A stretch of DNA of 23,455 nt from Lachnospiraceae bacterium. GTDB taxonomy: Bacteria > Bacillota_A > Clostridia > Lachnospirales > Lachnospiraceae. Shown in pieces: positions 1 through 7,617 of this stretch. The stretch covers positions 1-23,455 of the forward strand of contig JAIKXO010000111.1 in the NCBI GenBank assembly GCA_024684065.1, written 5' to 3'. How positions within the stretch are numbered: position 1 is the first letter of the stretch; each line of letters opens with the position of its first letter. The notes beneath the pieces were generated by a model that saw only the letters and a program-made list of their open reading frames with translations, was not told the DNA's origin and did no database searches. The translations under genes were made by a program, and so were the position numbers.

Positions 1-1562
1 GTATACTTGAGACCTGGCATGGCGCCTGCCATCATGCCGTGCTTATCCTTTAGAAGCTCAAATCTGCCCCCGGCTTTTCTGATAACCGGATATTCGTGAC
101 CCGCATTTACGGCAATGATCTTTCCTGTGCTTATTTCCAAAATGCCAAGCCACACCGTCACGAACATCCCCTCGGCATTGTTCGCGTAGAGCCTGTTATT
201 TACCTCTTCAAGAATCTCTTTCGGGCTCGAGCACATCTGCGTCGTGAACTTGATAAGAGTCCTGGAAATCACCATGAACAGTGCGGCCGGAACGCCCTTC
301 TCAGATACATCCGCCATAACCATAGCCAGATGGTCATCATCTAATAAAAAGAAATCATAGAAATCGCCACCAACTTCTTTGGCAGGAGTCATCGATGCAA
401 ATATATCAAAGTCAGTCCTTTCCGGGAAAGCCGGGAATACACAGGGCAGCATATCTGCCTGGATCCTTGTCGCAACGGACAGTTCCGCCCCGACTGCCGC
501 CTTCTCCCCCGCAAGGGTATATACCTCGTCTATATACCGGTCCATTTCTTTTGTAAGATCCGTAAAATCTCTTGAAAGAGATCCGACTTCATCCTGCTTT
601 TTATTGATCTTTGCAAGCCCCTGTTCCACATGCGAACTATCCTTATCCGTGGAATAGTCACGCAACCTCTGCTGCACCCTTTTTACCGGTCTCAGCACAG
701 CCCAATTCAAAAGAATAAGCAACAGCACATCGGCAATGAGCATATACAAAAGAACCCTGCCGCCGGCCTGAAGCATTCGGCTTATAAGATTATTCTTGGT
801 CTCGGACCAACGGTACTGGATACCTACCAAGCCTTTCAGATTGCCGTCTATTAATATCGGCCAAACGGCGTAAAAATACTCCTCCCCATCCACGGTGGAT
901 ACTATATGCTCTGTCTTTTCAGGTTTCTCTCCCGTCTCAAGGATCCCCGATGCGACAGGATGCTTCGATAGAGTAAAAGGGAGAATCTCCCCAAGGATCG
1001 CCTTTCTGTCTTCTCCTAAGAATTTCCCGAACCAGACAAATGCCTTATCATCCCCTATAAACTTGAAAACATCATATGCGATGTCGTCCTTTCCCAGTCT
1101 ATCGCTTACTATCGTTGCAATGGCAGAATTATAAAATGTATACAGATATTCCGCCATTAGGCGTTTTTCTTCCTCAGTCAATTTGTCAAAGTCTGCGGGC
1201 GTAAGAAACTCTAACTCCGCCAAACATTTATCCGCGACTTCCTCATGCGAATTAGCCCATTCCACAGAAGCTTCCCGGTTTCTTTCCTGTGGGTTATAAT
1301 AATTCATCTTTTCATAGTTTGACTCCCAATAGTCAAACAGATGCTCCATAAAATCCCCGCGCTTCCCAGATTCCAGCAATATTGAAACGTCCTCCGCCGC
1401 CTTAAGTGCAGCCTTCTCTTCCTCGTTCATTACCAGAAAATATGTATGCAGTCCCCATGCACCAATGGAAAGAGCCAGTGCCGCAAACACGATAATACCT
1501 GTTTTAAACAGAAGACTTTTGCAAAATGTTATAGATTTGTTCTTTTCTCTCATATTATCCAT
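1..1562 (-). CDS. Membrane-anchored SpoIIE/RsbU-type PP2C phosphatase (3' end outside window)
   Basis: Protein serine phosphatase that, in this family, dephosphorylates a STAS anti-anti-sigma protein. About 520 residues are visible; the C-terminus lies beyond the left edge. A membrane segment at about residues 15-38 and a second at about 270-292 bracket a roughly 220-residue extracytoplasmic sensor region of no recognised type. A HAMP-like linker (about 290-345) follows, then the SpoIIE domain with the metal-binding stretch VGGDFYDF (397-404) and MADVSEKGVPAA (416-427), and later NAGHEYP. I chose the ATG at 1562; a second in-frame ATG lies at 1553. It begins 17 bp after the amylase stop, so the two genes are probably cotranscribed. 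The frame reads through without interruption, unlike its paralog at 20402-22256. The STAS and RsbW-like partners are encoded at 14324 and 18602, so it may act on them, but this is inference. Confidence 0.9.
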   Translation of the reverse strand, partial: MDNMREKNKSITFCKSLLFKTGIIVFAALALSIGAWGLHTYFLVMNEEEKAALKAAEDVSILLESGKRGDFMEHLFDYWESNYEKMNYYNPQERNREASVEWANSHEEVADKCLAELEFLTPADFDKLTEEEKRLMAEYLYTFYNSAIATIVSDRLGKDDIAYDVFKFIGDDKAFVWFGKFLGEDRKAILGEILPFTLSKHPVASGILETGEKPEKTEHIVSTVDGEEYFYAVWPILIDGNLKGLVGIQYRWSETKNNLISRMLQAGGRVLLYMLIADVLLLILLNWAVLRPVKRVQQRLRDYSTDKDSSHVEQGLAKINKKQDEVGSLSRDFTDLTKEMDRYIDEVYTLAGEKAAVGAELSVATRIQADMLPCVFPAFPERTDFDIFASMTPAKEVGGDFYDFFLLDDDHLAMVMADVSEKGVPAALFMVISRTLIKFTTQMCSSPKEILEEVNNRLYANNAEGMFVTVWLGILEISTGKIIAVNAGHEYPVIRKAGGRFELLKDKHGMMAGAMPGLKY

Positions 1563-1579
1563 TTCGTCGACCTATTATT

Positions 1580-3085
1580 TCAGTCTTCGTTTATTACAAG
1601 ATACTCATATGCCTCTTCCGTAACCCATACTGCTGACGAGAAACCCTGAACGGTGAAATTGCCGAATCCTTCATCATCAATCGTAACCACTTCCCTTATT
1701 TTGCGCATGCAGTCTCTGAAACACTTTCCGGCAAACTGCTTTCCTATATACATCTTCTTTCCGCCGTCACGTTTATCAGACAATAGCACTGCAATTCCGG
1801 AACCGGGGTGCTCCTCGTCTCCTTCCCTGGTCCATCCGATCACATCATAATCATCTATATAATCATGCTGCTCCCCATAAGCGAAATCATGCCTGACCCG
1901 GACTAATGTCCTGAGCCTCGGGATCGGTATATTCCTTGTACAGGGGATCCCGTATAAATCCCCGTAAAACAGGCACGGAATGCCGTCTTTATGAAGCAGT
2001 ATCAGCGCATAGGTCACCTGCTTCATCCATGTATTTACAAAGGACTCCAACGCCTGACCCGGCTGTGAATCATGATTGTCCACGAAGGTTATGGCATTTT
2101 CAGGGCGCTTTTGAAGCAAGGTGTTATTAAAGATCTCTGCCATATTATAATTGCCGTCAGCATAGGACATCTGCCTGATATTGAAGTGCAGCGGGACATC
2201 GAACAGGCTCATGCAGCCGTCAACCTGATCCAGATATCCTAATAAAGAATTGACATCTCCATGCCAGTACTCGCCGATCACCGGAAAATCCTGGCCCTTC
2301 ATATAGTCCCTGACCTTAGCTATATACTCTTTCATAAAGGAGGCGCCGATATGCTTCACTGCATCCATCCTGAAGCCGTCAACACCGGTAGTGTCAAGAT
2401 ACCATTTTGCCCAGGCCTCGAGCTCTTTCTTTACCTCGGGATTATAAACATCCACATCTGCACCCATCAGATAGTCAAAATTTCCCATTTCATGACTCAC
2501 GTCGCCAGCCCACTGCTTGTCTGCAAACCGGTATATGTTTCCGGTACGCTTCTCGTTATTATCCCAGTCAACCCCGGTAAAATGACTGTGATTCCATTTG
2601 AACTTGGAATACTTCCCCTTCCTTCCTGGAAAATTGAATACTGTGGCGGCGGATATCGTATAAGCGTCAGACCAATTGTCGCATCTGTTATTCGGGTTCA
2701 CCTTGACGGCGGATACATCTTCAAACTCATCCGCACCGACCTTGTGATTCAACACCACATCGGCCAGCACTCTAATGCCCGCATCGTGGAACGCTTTTAT
2801 GCAGTCAAGGTATTCCTGCCTGCCTCCGTATTTTGTCTTAAGAAGCCCCTTCTGGTCGAACTCGCCCAGGTCATACATATCATAAACAGCATATCCGACA
2901 TTATCCTCTATGAACCCAGCCTTATAGGCAGGCGGAAGCCAAACATCAGTGATTCCGAATTCGGCAAGTCTCTCTGCCTGTGCTTTACACTTATTCCAAA
3001 GCACGTGATTGCCTTCTACATACCATTCAAAATATTGGATTATCGTTCTGTTCATGTTTTTATCATTTCCGCTCTTTTTTGCCAT
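1580..3085 (-). CDS. amyS: Cytoplasmic alpha-amylase, GH13 (subfamily 5-like)
   Basis: Hydrolyses internal alpha-1,4 bonds of starch, glycogen or maltodextrins. The 501-residue protein has the four GH13 regions in order: DVVLNH (109-114), GFRMDAVKH (237-245) with nucleophile Asp241, GEYW with acid/base Glu272, and FVDNHD (334-339) with Asp339. The N-terminal signature IIQYFEWY and the overall length fit the liquefying bacterial amylase group related to Bacillus AmyS and E. coli AmyA. There is no signal peptide, so the enzyme should act inside the cell on glycogen or imported oligosaccharides, in line with the GlgX-type gene at 14619. A GGGAAGG ribosome site precedes the ATG closely. It is followed after 17 bp by the SpoIIE phosphatase gene. 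The symbol is by family resemblance only. Confidence 0.93.
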   Translation of the reverse strand: MAKKSGNDKNMNRTIIQYFEWYVEGNHVLWNKCKAQAERLAEFGITDVWLPPAYKAGFIEDNVGYAVYDMYDLGEFDQKGLLKTKYGGRQEYLDCIKAFHDAGIRVLADVVLNHKVGADEFEDVSAVKVNPNNRCDNWSDAYTISAATVFNFPGRKGKYSKFKWNHSHFTGVDWDNNEKRTGNIYRFADKQWAGDVSHEMGNFDYLMGADVDVYNPEVKKELEAWAKWYLDTTGVDGFRMDAVKHIGASFMKEYIAKVRDYMKGQDFPVIGEYWHGDVNSLLGYLDQVDGCMSLFDVPLHFNIRQMSYADGNYNMAEIFNNTLLQKRPENAITFVDNHDSQPGQALESFVNTWMKQVTYALILLHKDGIPCLFYGDLYGIPCTRNIPIPRLRTLVRVRHDFAYGEQHDYIDDYDVIGWTREGDEEHPGSGIAVLLSDKRDGGKKMYIGKQFAGKCFRDCMRKIREVVTIDDEGFGNFTVQGFSSAVWVTEEAYEYLVINED

Positions 3086-3125
3086 TGACCTTCCCTCTTT
3101 TTATGAAATACCGCATAACTTCTAA

Positions 3126-3159
3126 GGTCAGCCACTTGCAGACTTGCATGTGGCTGACC
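3126..3159. repeat. Inverted repeat, 10-bp perfect arms, between ABM gene and amylase
   Basis: The arms GGTCAGCCAC (3126-3135) and GTGGCTGACC (3150-3159) are perfectly complementary, and the 14-base spacer contains a further TGCA/TGCA pairing. The repeat sits downstream of the ABM-domain gene and upstream of the amylase, both on the minus strand. It could terminate the former, but the minus-strand sequence after it is TTAGAAGTT rather than a U-run. An operator or an attenuator-like hairpin for the amylase is therefore equally possible. The same 11-mer AGGTCAGCCAC recurs once at 7493-7503. Confidence 0.7.
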
Positions 3160-3193
3160 AAAAATGTTTATCAAGCTCTGAATATCTGATCAA

Positions 3194-3481
3194 CTATTTT
3201 ACTTTACTATAGACATTTACGACCGACGGCGCACTCTGAAGCTTCTGTATCTGGGGCACTATGCCCGTAAAATGCGGCGTTTTGAAATGCCCATCAAGGC
3301 TTTCCTGATCCTGCCACTCCTCGATAAGGACATGCTCGCCGGGATGCTCCTTATCCGCATAAAGCGTATATGAGATATTGCCCTTTTCCTCTCTGGTGCG
3401 ATCGATAAGCTCAAAGATAAGCTTATAATATTCGTCCACGCATTCGGGCTTAATATAGTCTCTTGCCGTAGAAGTAATCAT
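3194..3481 (-). CDS. ABM-domain putative quinol monooxygenase
   Basis: Small dimeric alpha/beta ferredoxin-fold protein of the antibiotic biosynthesis monooxygenase (YgiN/LsrG-like) family. The family includes quinol oxidising enzymes, AI-2 degrading LsrG and heme-degrading relatives, so the substrate cannot be given. The frame extends upstream to 3517, but the ATG at 3481 is preferred because AGGAGG lies seven bases before it; this gives 95 residues, the usual size. Family hallmarks are the strand-helix start ITSTARDYIKPEC, the NISYTLYAD stretch, the VLIEEWQDQESLDGHF motif and the terminal VVNVYSKV strand. A perfect 30-bp palindrome lies upstream at 3522-3551, suggesting control by a dimeric repressor. 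The ABC exporter pair lies just upstream on the same strand. Confidence 0.85.
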   Translation of the reverse strand: MITSTARDYIKPECVDEYYKLIFELIDRTREEKGNISYTLYADKEHPGEHVLIEEWQDQESLDGHFKTPHFTGIVPQIQKLQSAPSVVNVYSKVK

Positions 3482-3521
3482 AAGAGTCCTCCTATCTGCG
3501 CCGATTTGCTTTAGCAACGTT

Positions 3522-3551
3522 ATTCGAAATTTGTGTACACAAATTTCGAAT
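3522..3551. promoter_or_regulatory. Perfect 30-bp palindrome, probable operator
   Basis: Each half is ATTCGAAATTTGTGT and the two halves are exactly complementary with no spacer. It lies in the 99-bp gap between the stop of the ABC exporter gene (3581) and the start of the ABM-domain gene (3481), about 40 bp before the latter's start. The AT-rich arms and the lack of a following T-run argue against an intrinsic terminator. A binding site for a dimeric regulator (for example MarR, TetR or PadR type) is the simplest reading. No such regulator gene is in the window. Confidence 0.6.
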
Positions 3552-3580
3552 TGGTTCGTGCGCTTATTTCCTTGTACAAT

Positions 3581-5656
3581 CTATTCCTGTGCAAACTGGC
3601 TGTTATAGAGCTCCGCGTATTTGCCGCCGGCTTCCATAAGGCTTACATGGCTGCCCTGCTCCACTATATTGCCGTTTTCCATATAGAGTATCAGATCCGC
3701 ATCCTTTATAGTGGACAGCCTATGGGCAATGACAAAGCTCGTGCGCCCCTTTAGAAGATTACTCATAGCCTGCTGAATCATTACCTCAGTACGTGTATCT
3801 ACAGAGCTTGTCGCCTCATCAAGTATGAGTATCGGAGGATCTGCAAGCATGGCTCGGGCTATGGTAAGCAACTGCTTCTGCCCCTGGGAAATATTTGACG
3901 CCTCCTCATTCAGCATGGTGTCATAACCATCCGGCATGGTTTCAAAGAAGAACTCAACCTGAGCCGCCTTTGCCGCCGCTTTGATCTGTTCTTCCGTCGC
4001 GCCATTCTTTCCGTATGCGATATTGTCATGAATCGTACCGTTAAACAGCCAGGTTTCCTGAAGCACCATACCGAAGATATCACGGAGATCGTGACGGGTC
4101 ATATCCCTGATATTCATTCCGTCAATACTAATCTGGCCGCCGTTCGGCTCATAGAATCTCATAAGCAGATTGACGAGAGTCGTCTTGCCTGCGCCTGTAG
4201 GTCCGACTATCGCTATCATCTGTCCCTTCTTCACATCGACATTAATGTCAGTCATCAAGAGCTTATTCGGCGTATAACCGAACTTAAGATGTTCAAACCT
4301 GATATTTCCTTCTACCTTATCAAGCTTCCTGTAGTTATCAGAGGTTTCTTCCTCTTCCTTCTCATCGAGCACTTCAAACACGCGCTCTGCCGAAGCCACC
4401 GCAGACTGAAGGGTATTAAGAAGCGAAGCTATCTGGGTAACAGGATTGCTGTACTGCTTCTGATACGTCATCATAGCCGTAATGGTTCCGACAGGAACCA
4501 TGCCGCTTATCGCGAAAAATGCACCGACGCAGCAAAGGAGAATGTACGCAATATTATTGAACACCGCGCTCACAGGATTGATAATAGCGGAAAGGAACTG
4601 TGCCTTACGGCTTGCCTTGTAAAGCTCTTCACTCTTTTTGCTATATTCTTCAATCTTTTTCTTCTCATAACCAAAAGCCCTGACGACCTCCAGACCGCTG
4701 AAGGTCTCCTCCGCTATCCCATTAAGCTCTCCAAGAGTGCTCCACTGGGCGCGGAAATAACTCTGGGACTTCGACATGATAAACCTGCCCCCTAAGATAG
4801 TAAACGGAAGCATTATAAGACCCAGTATTGCAAGCTGCCATGAAAGCCTGAACATGAATATAACACAGCCCGCTATCGTCACTACATTTGATATAAGACG
4901 CACCGTAGTCTGCTGGAACGAGGTTCCTATGTTATCCAGGTCATTGGTGACCCTGCTTAGGATATCTCCCTTTGATTTTGAGTCAAAATACGAGAACGGA
5001 AGCTTCATGATCTTCCTGTTCACATCCTGCCTTAACTGTCCGAGTATATCCTGATTGATATTGGTGACCATCCTGCCCTGAATGATCGTAAGCGTTGTAT
5101 CAAGAACATACAAAAAGCCTAGCACTCTCAAGGTTTTCCATATCTTGACCCATGCAAGCTCCATCCCCGAGGAAACCTTCTGCTGTATAATATTCAAAAC
5201 CCTGGCAAGAATAAACGGAGCAAGGACCTCGCATCCCGTGGAGATCACCGCTATGATGACCACGATCAGCATTTTGAGCATCACGCCTTTCTTATAGGAA
5301 AAAACCCTTACTAAGGTTCCGGTAAAGTTCTTTACCTCTGGCTTGCCTCCTTTTGCGCCTCCCCTGCCGGAAGCGGCCGCCTCCTTCATCTTTTCCTGCA
5401 TCTGGCGCTTTTTTTCTTCCTGTCTGCTCATTTCCGCCAGTTGCTCAGGCGTCATATTCTTGAGCATTTCCCTTCGCGCCTTTTTTTCTTCGGGCGTCAT
5501 CTGGCTCATTTTTTGCAGCATGTCCCTGACCTCCTCAGGCGACATACCTGCTATCCTCTTCTTGAATCCCTCACGCCTCTCTTCCGGCATATTAGCCATC
5601 ATGGCCTCAAGCCTCTTTTTCATCTCTGGAGGAAGATTCTGGTTTATTTCACTCAT
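3581..5656 (-). CDS. ABC exporter half-transporter, catalytic partner with unusual N-terminal extension
   Basis: One half of a heterodimeric multidrug-type ABC exporter. Its 691 residues are about 100 longer than usual because of a charged, Met-rich N-terminal extension (1-105) with repeated M-S/T-P-E-E/Q blocks, predicted helical. A six-helix transmembrane domain (about 125-405) and a nucleotide-binding domain follow. Walker A is GPTGAGKT (485-492) and Walker B is ILILDEATSS with the catalytic Glu614 present. The H-loop reads IAHRLST with its histidine. The signature motif is degenerate: NISQGQ instead of LSGGQ. In heterodimeric exporters such as TM287/288 or BmrCD, this pattern marks the subunit that supplies the consensus Walker B and the altered signature. 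Its ATG overlaps the stop of the upstream gene (ATGA), so the two are translationally coupled. The transported substrate is unknown. Confidence 0.92.
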   Translation of the reverse strand: MSEINQNLPPEMKKRLEAMMANMPEERREGFKKRIAGMSPEEVRDMLQKMSQMTPEEKKARREMLKNMTPEQLAEMSRQEEKKRQMQEKMKEAAASGRGGAKGGKPEVKNFTGTLVRVFSYKKGVMLKMLIVVIIAVISTGCEVLAPFILARVLNIIQQKVSSGMELAWVKIWKTLRVLGFLYVLDTTLTIIQGRMVTNINQDILGQLRQDVNRKIMKLPFSYFDSKSKGDILSRVTNDLDNIGTSFQQTTVRLISNVVTIAGCVIFMFRLSWQLAILGLIMLPFTILGGRFIMSKSQSYFRAQWSTLGELNGIAEETFSGLEVVRAFGYEKKKIEEYSKKSEELYKASRKAQFLSAIINPVSAVFNNIAYILLCCVGAFFAISGMVPVGTITAMMTYQKQYSNPVTQIASLLNTLQSAVASAERVFEVLDEKEEEETSDNYRKLDKVEGNIRFEHLKFGYTPNKLLMTDINVDVKKGQMIAIVGPTGAGKTTLVNLLMRFYEPNGGQISIDGMNIRDMTRHDLRDIFGMVLQETWLFNGTIHDNIAYGKNGATEEQIKAAAKAAQVEFFFETMPDGYDTMLNEEASNISQGQKQLLTIARAMLADPPILILDEATSSVDTRTEVMIQQAMSNLLKGRTSFVIAHRLSTIKDADLILYMENGNIVEQGSHVSLMEAGGKYAELYNSQFAQE

Positions 5657-7392
5657 GCGCCCTTCACCTCGCTTTCAGACAGCTGTGACATGGCAATCTC
5701 CTGGTATACCCGGTTGGAAGCAAGAAGCTCTTCGTGAGTTCCGTCACCGACGACCTTTCCTTCCTCTAGAACAAGTATCCTGTCTGCATTTTTAATTGTA
5801 CTGACACGCTGTGCAACTATTATCGTAACGGCATTCGTCAATTCTTTCGAAAGCTCTTTCCTGAGCTTTGCATCGGTCTTGAAATCCAGCGCCGAAAAAC
5901 TGTCATCAAACATGTATATATCCGCTTTTCTTACCAGCGCCCTTGCTATAGCAAGCCTCTGTTTCTGGCCTCCCGATACATTTGTGCCTCCTTGGGCGAT
6001 GTAGGTGTACATTCCGTACTCCTTTTCATCAACAAATTCACTGGATTGAGATATATCGAGCGCATGCCTTACTTCTTCATCCGTGGCATCTTCCTTGCCG
6101 TAACGCACATTATCAATTATTGATCCTGAAAAAAGAAAGGATTTCTGCGGCACAAGCGAAATATGGTTCCTGAGATCCTCTGAACCGACATCACGCACAT
6201 CCACTCCGTCAATCTTCACAGAGCCCTCGCTTACATCCATGTTCCTGCACAGCATATTAAGAAGCGTTGACTTGCCTGAGCCCGTGCCCCCGATGATGGC
6301 TACGGTTTCTCCGGCTTTTGCGGAAAATGAGATATCCGTCAGCACATTCTGCGCCGCACCCGGAAATCTATAGGATATATGTGAAACCTCTATGGAAGCA
6401 TTTCCGACCTCGGGAAGCCTCACAGGCTCCTGCTTATAGCTAATGGACGGTTCAACATCCCAAATCTCATTTATACGCTCCGCGGCGGCCTGTGCATTCG
6501 GAAGCATCATCATAAACATAGACGCTATCATGAATGACATGAGGATCATGGTAGTATATTGTACATAAGCCTGAACGGCACCGTAGGTAGCGAGCCCTTC
6601 CTTCATATATTTTGCGCCGAAACCAAGGATCAGAAGATTTGAGGCATTTGCAAAGAACATGATCAGGGGTATAAGGGAATTCATGATCATAAATCCCTTT
6701 TTGGCATTATTAGTAAAATTATCGCTGACATCGGCAAACCGTTCTGTCTCGTATCCTTCACGATTGAACGCTCTTATAACCCTCATGCCCGTAAGCGCTT
6801 CCCTCATGATCCTGTTAACATTATCCACCTTTATCTGGTTTTCCCGAAAAACTGGACGTGCCAGCTTGACTGCAGCAAACATAACAATGGTAGCTAAAGG
6901 AAGCAGAACGATTATGATCCAGGAAAGAGTCCTTGAGGTTCTGACCGCAAGAAAGATACCGGAAATACACATAAGCGGCGCCTGCAACATCATCAAAAAC
7001 ATCTGGACCATGGCAGTCTGGGACGTCTGAATATCCTTGCTCTGCCTGCTTATAAGAGATGCCGCTCCTATCTTGCCCTCGTCCTCCTGCGAGAAATGAA
7101 CGACCCGTTCAAAAAGGGTATTTCTCATATCTCTTACTGCACTCATTACAACGCCTGATGAAAAATAGTTGCTCAAAACACCTGCCGTAGCGCAGATTAC
7201 TACATCAATGAGCATTATAATGGCATATTTTACGATCACATCACTATTCTGTGCTATCGCCCCTTTATCGATAACCGACTTGCTGAGGGTAGGAAGCGCC
7301 ATCGTGGCAAAAGTGAAGATCAAAGTACATAGTATACCAAGTATCACTTTTCCTTTATACTGCTTCAGATATCTTGCATACAATTTAAACAT
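5653..7392 (-). CDS. ABC exporter half-transporter, degenerate-site partner
   Basis: The second half of the exporter, first gene of the pair. The open frame reaches a TTG at 7422, but the ATG at 7392 (MFKLYARYLKQY) has a GGAG about 11 bases upstream and matches the normal N-terminus of the family, giving 579 residues. A six-helix transmembrane domain precedes a nucleotide-binding domain with Walker A GGTGSGKST, a consensus signature VSGGQKQR, and Walker B IYMFDDSFSALD in which Asp replaces the catalytic Glu. The H-loop is IVAQRVST, with Gln in place of His. Both substitutions are typical of the non-hydrolysing site in heterodimeric exporters and complement the degenerate signature of the partner. 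The 222-bp gap before it contains inverted repeats and a copy of the AGGTCAGCCAC motif. I could not place a convincing promoter there. Confidence 0.92.
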   Translation of the reverse strand: MFKLYARYLKQYKGKVILGILCTLIFTFATMALPTLSKSVIDKGAIAQNSDVIVKYAIIMLIDVVICATAGVLSNYFSSGVVMSAVRDMRNTLFERVVHFSQEDEGKIGAASLISRQSKDIQTSQTAMVQMFLMMLQAPLMCISGIFLAVRTSRTLSWIIIVLLPLATIVMFAAVKLARPVFRENQIKVDNVNRIMREALTGMRVIRAFNREGYETERFADVSDNFTNNAKKGFMIMNSLIPLIMFFANASNLLILGFGAKYMKEGLATYGAVQAYVQYTTMILMSFMIASMFMMMLPNAQAAAERINEIWDVEPSISYKQEPVRLPEVGNASIEVSHISYRFPGAAQNVLTDISFSAKAGETVAIIGGTGSGKSTLLNMLCRNMDVSEGSVKIDGVDVRDVGSEDLRNHISLVPQKSFLFSGSIIDNVRYGKEDATDEEVRHALDISQSSEFVDEKEYGMYTYIAQGGTNVSGGQKQRLAIARALVRKADIYMFDDSFSALDFKTDAKLRKELSKELTNAVTIIVAQRVSTIKNADRILVLEEGKVVGDGTHEELLASNRVYQEIAMSQLSESEVKGA

Positions 7393-7492
7393 ATTTACGA
7401 AATCTCCTTCAAAGCGACCCAAATCCGGGTCTAATGATACGAAACCCGGGCCGGGCGCCTTTTATCTTTATATGGTTTCGATCGTAACTATC

Positions 7493-7503
7493 AGGTCAGC
7501 CAC
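7493..7503. repeat. Second copy of 11-mer AGGTCAGCCAC
   Basis: This 11-base match to one arm (plus one flanking base) of the inverted repeat at 3126-3159 lies about 100 bp upstream of the first ABC exporter gene. It is a single half-site here, without the opposing arm. Shared control of the two transcripts is possible, but one short match could also be chance. Confidence 0.35.
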
Positions 7504-7586
7504 AAACACTTAATATTTACGGCGTGTATATAAAGCTACACAGCAAGCACGGGGCGTACTTTAAATACGAATCCACGCCCTGTACA

Positions 7587-7617
7587 TAACTGTTCAGTAC
7601 CTCGTTCTGAACAGTTA
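7587..7617. repeat. 11-bp perfect inverted repeat overlapping a stop codon
   Basis: TAACTGTTCAG (7587-7597) pairs perfectly with CTGAACAGTTA (7607-7617) around a 9-base loop. The minus-strand hairpin starts at the stop codon of the downstream solenoid-protein gene (7615-7617). No U-run follows, so it is not a standard intrinsic terminator. It may protect the 3' end of the transcript or slow transcription. Confidence 0.6.

Noticed and set aside
2261..3088. 275-codon plus-strand open frame opposite the amylase
   Set aside because: It is an antisense shadow of a gene with all GH13 catalytic motifs, has no ribosome site and no recognisable domain.
4028..4795. 255-codon plus-strand open frame opposite the ABC exporter
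   Set aside because: It lies wholly antisense to a conserved transporter domain; composition and lack of a ribosome site argue against coding.
7393..7422. TTG start for the first exporter gene, ten codons upstream
   Set aside because: The ATG at 7392 has a placed GGAG and yields the normal family N-terminus; the upstream bases contain the ribosome site itself.
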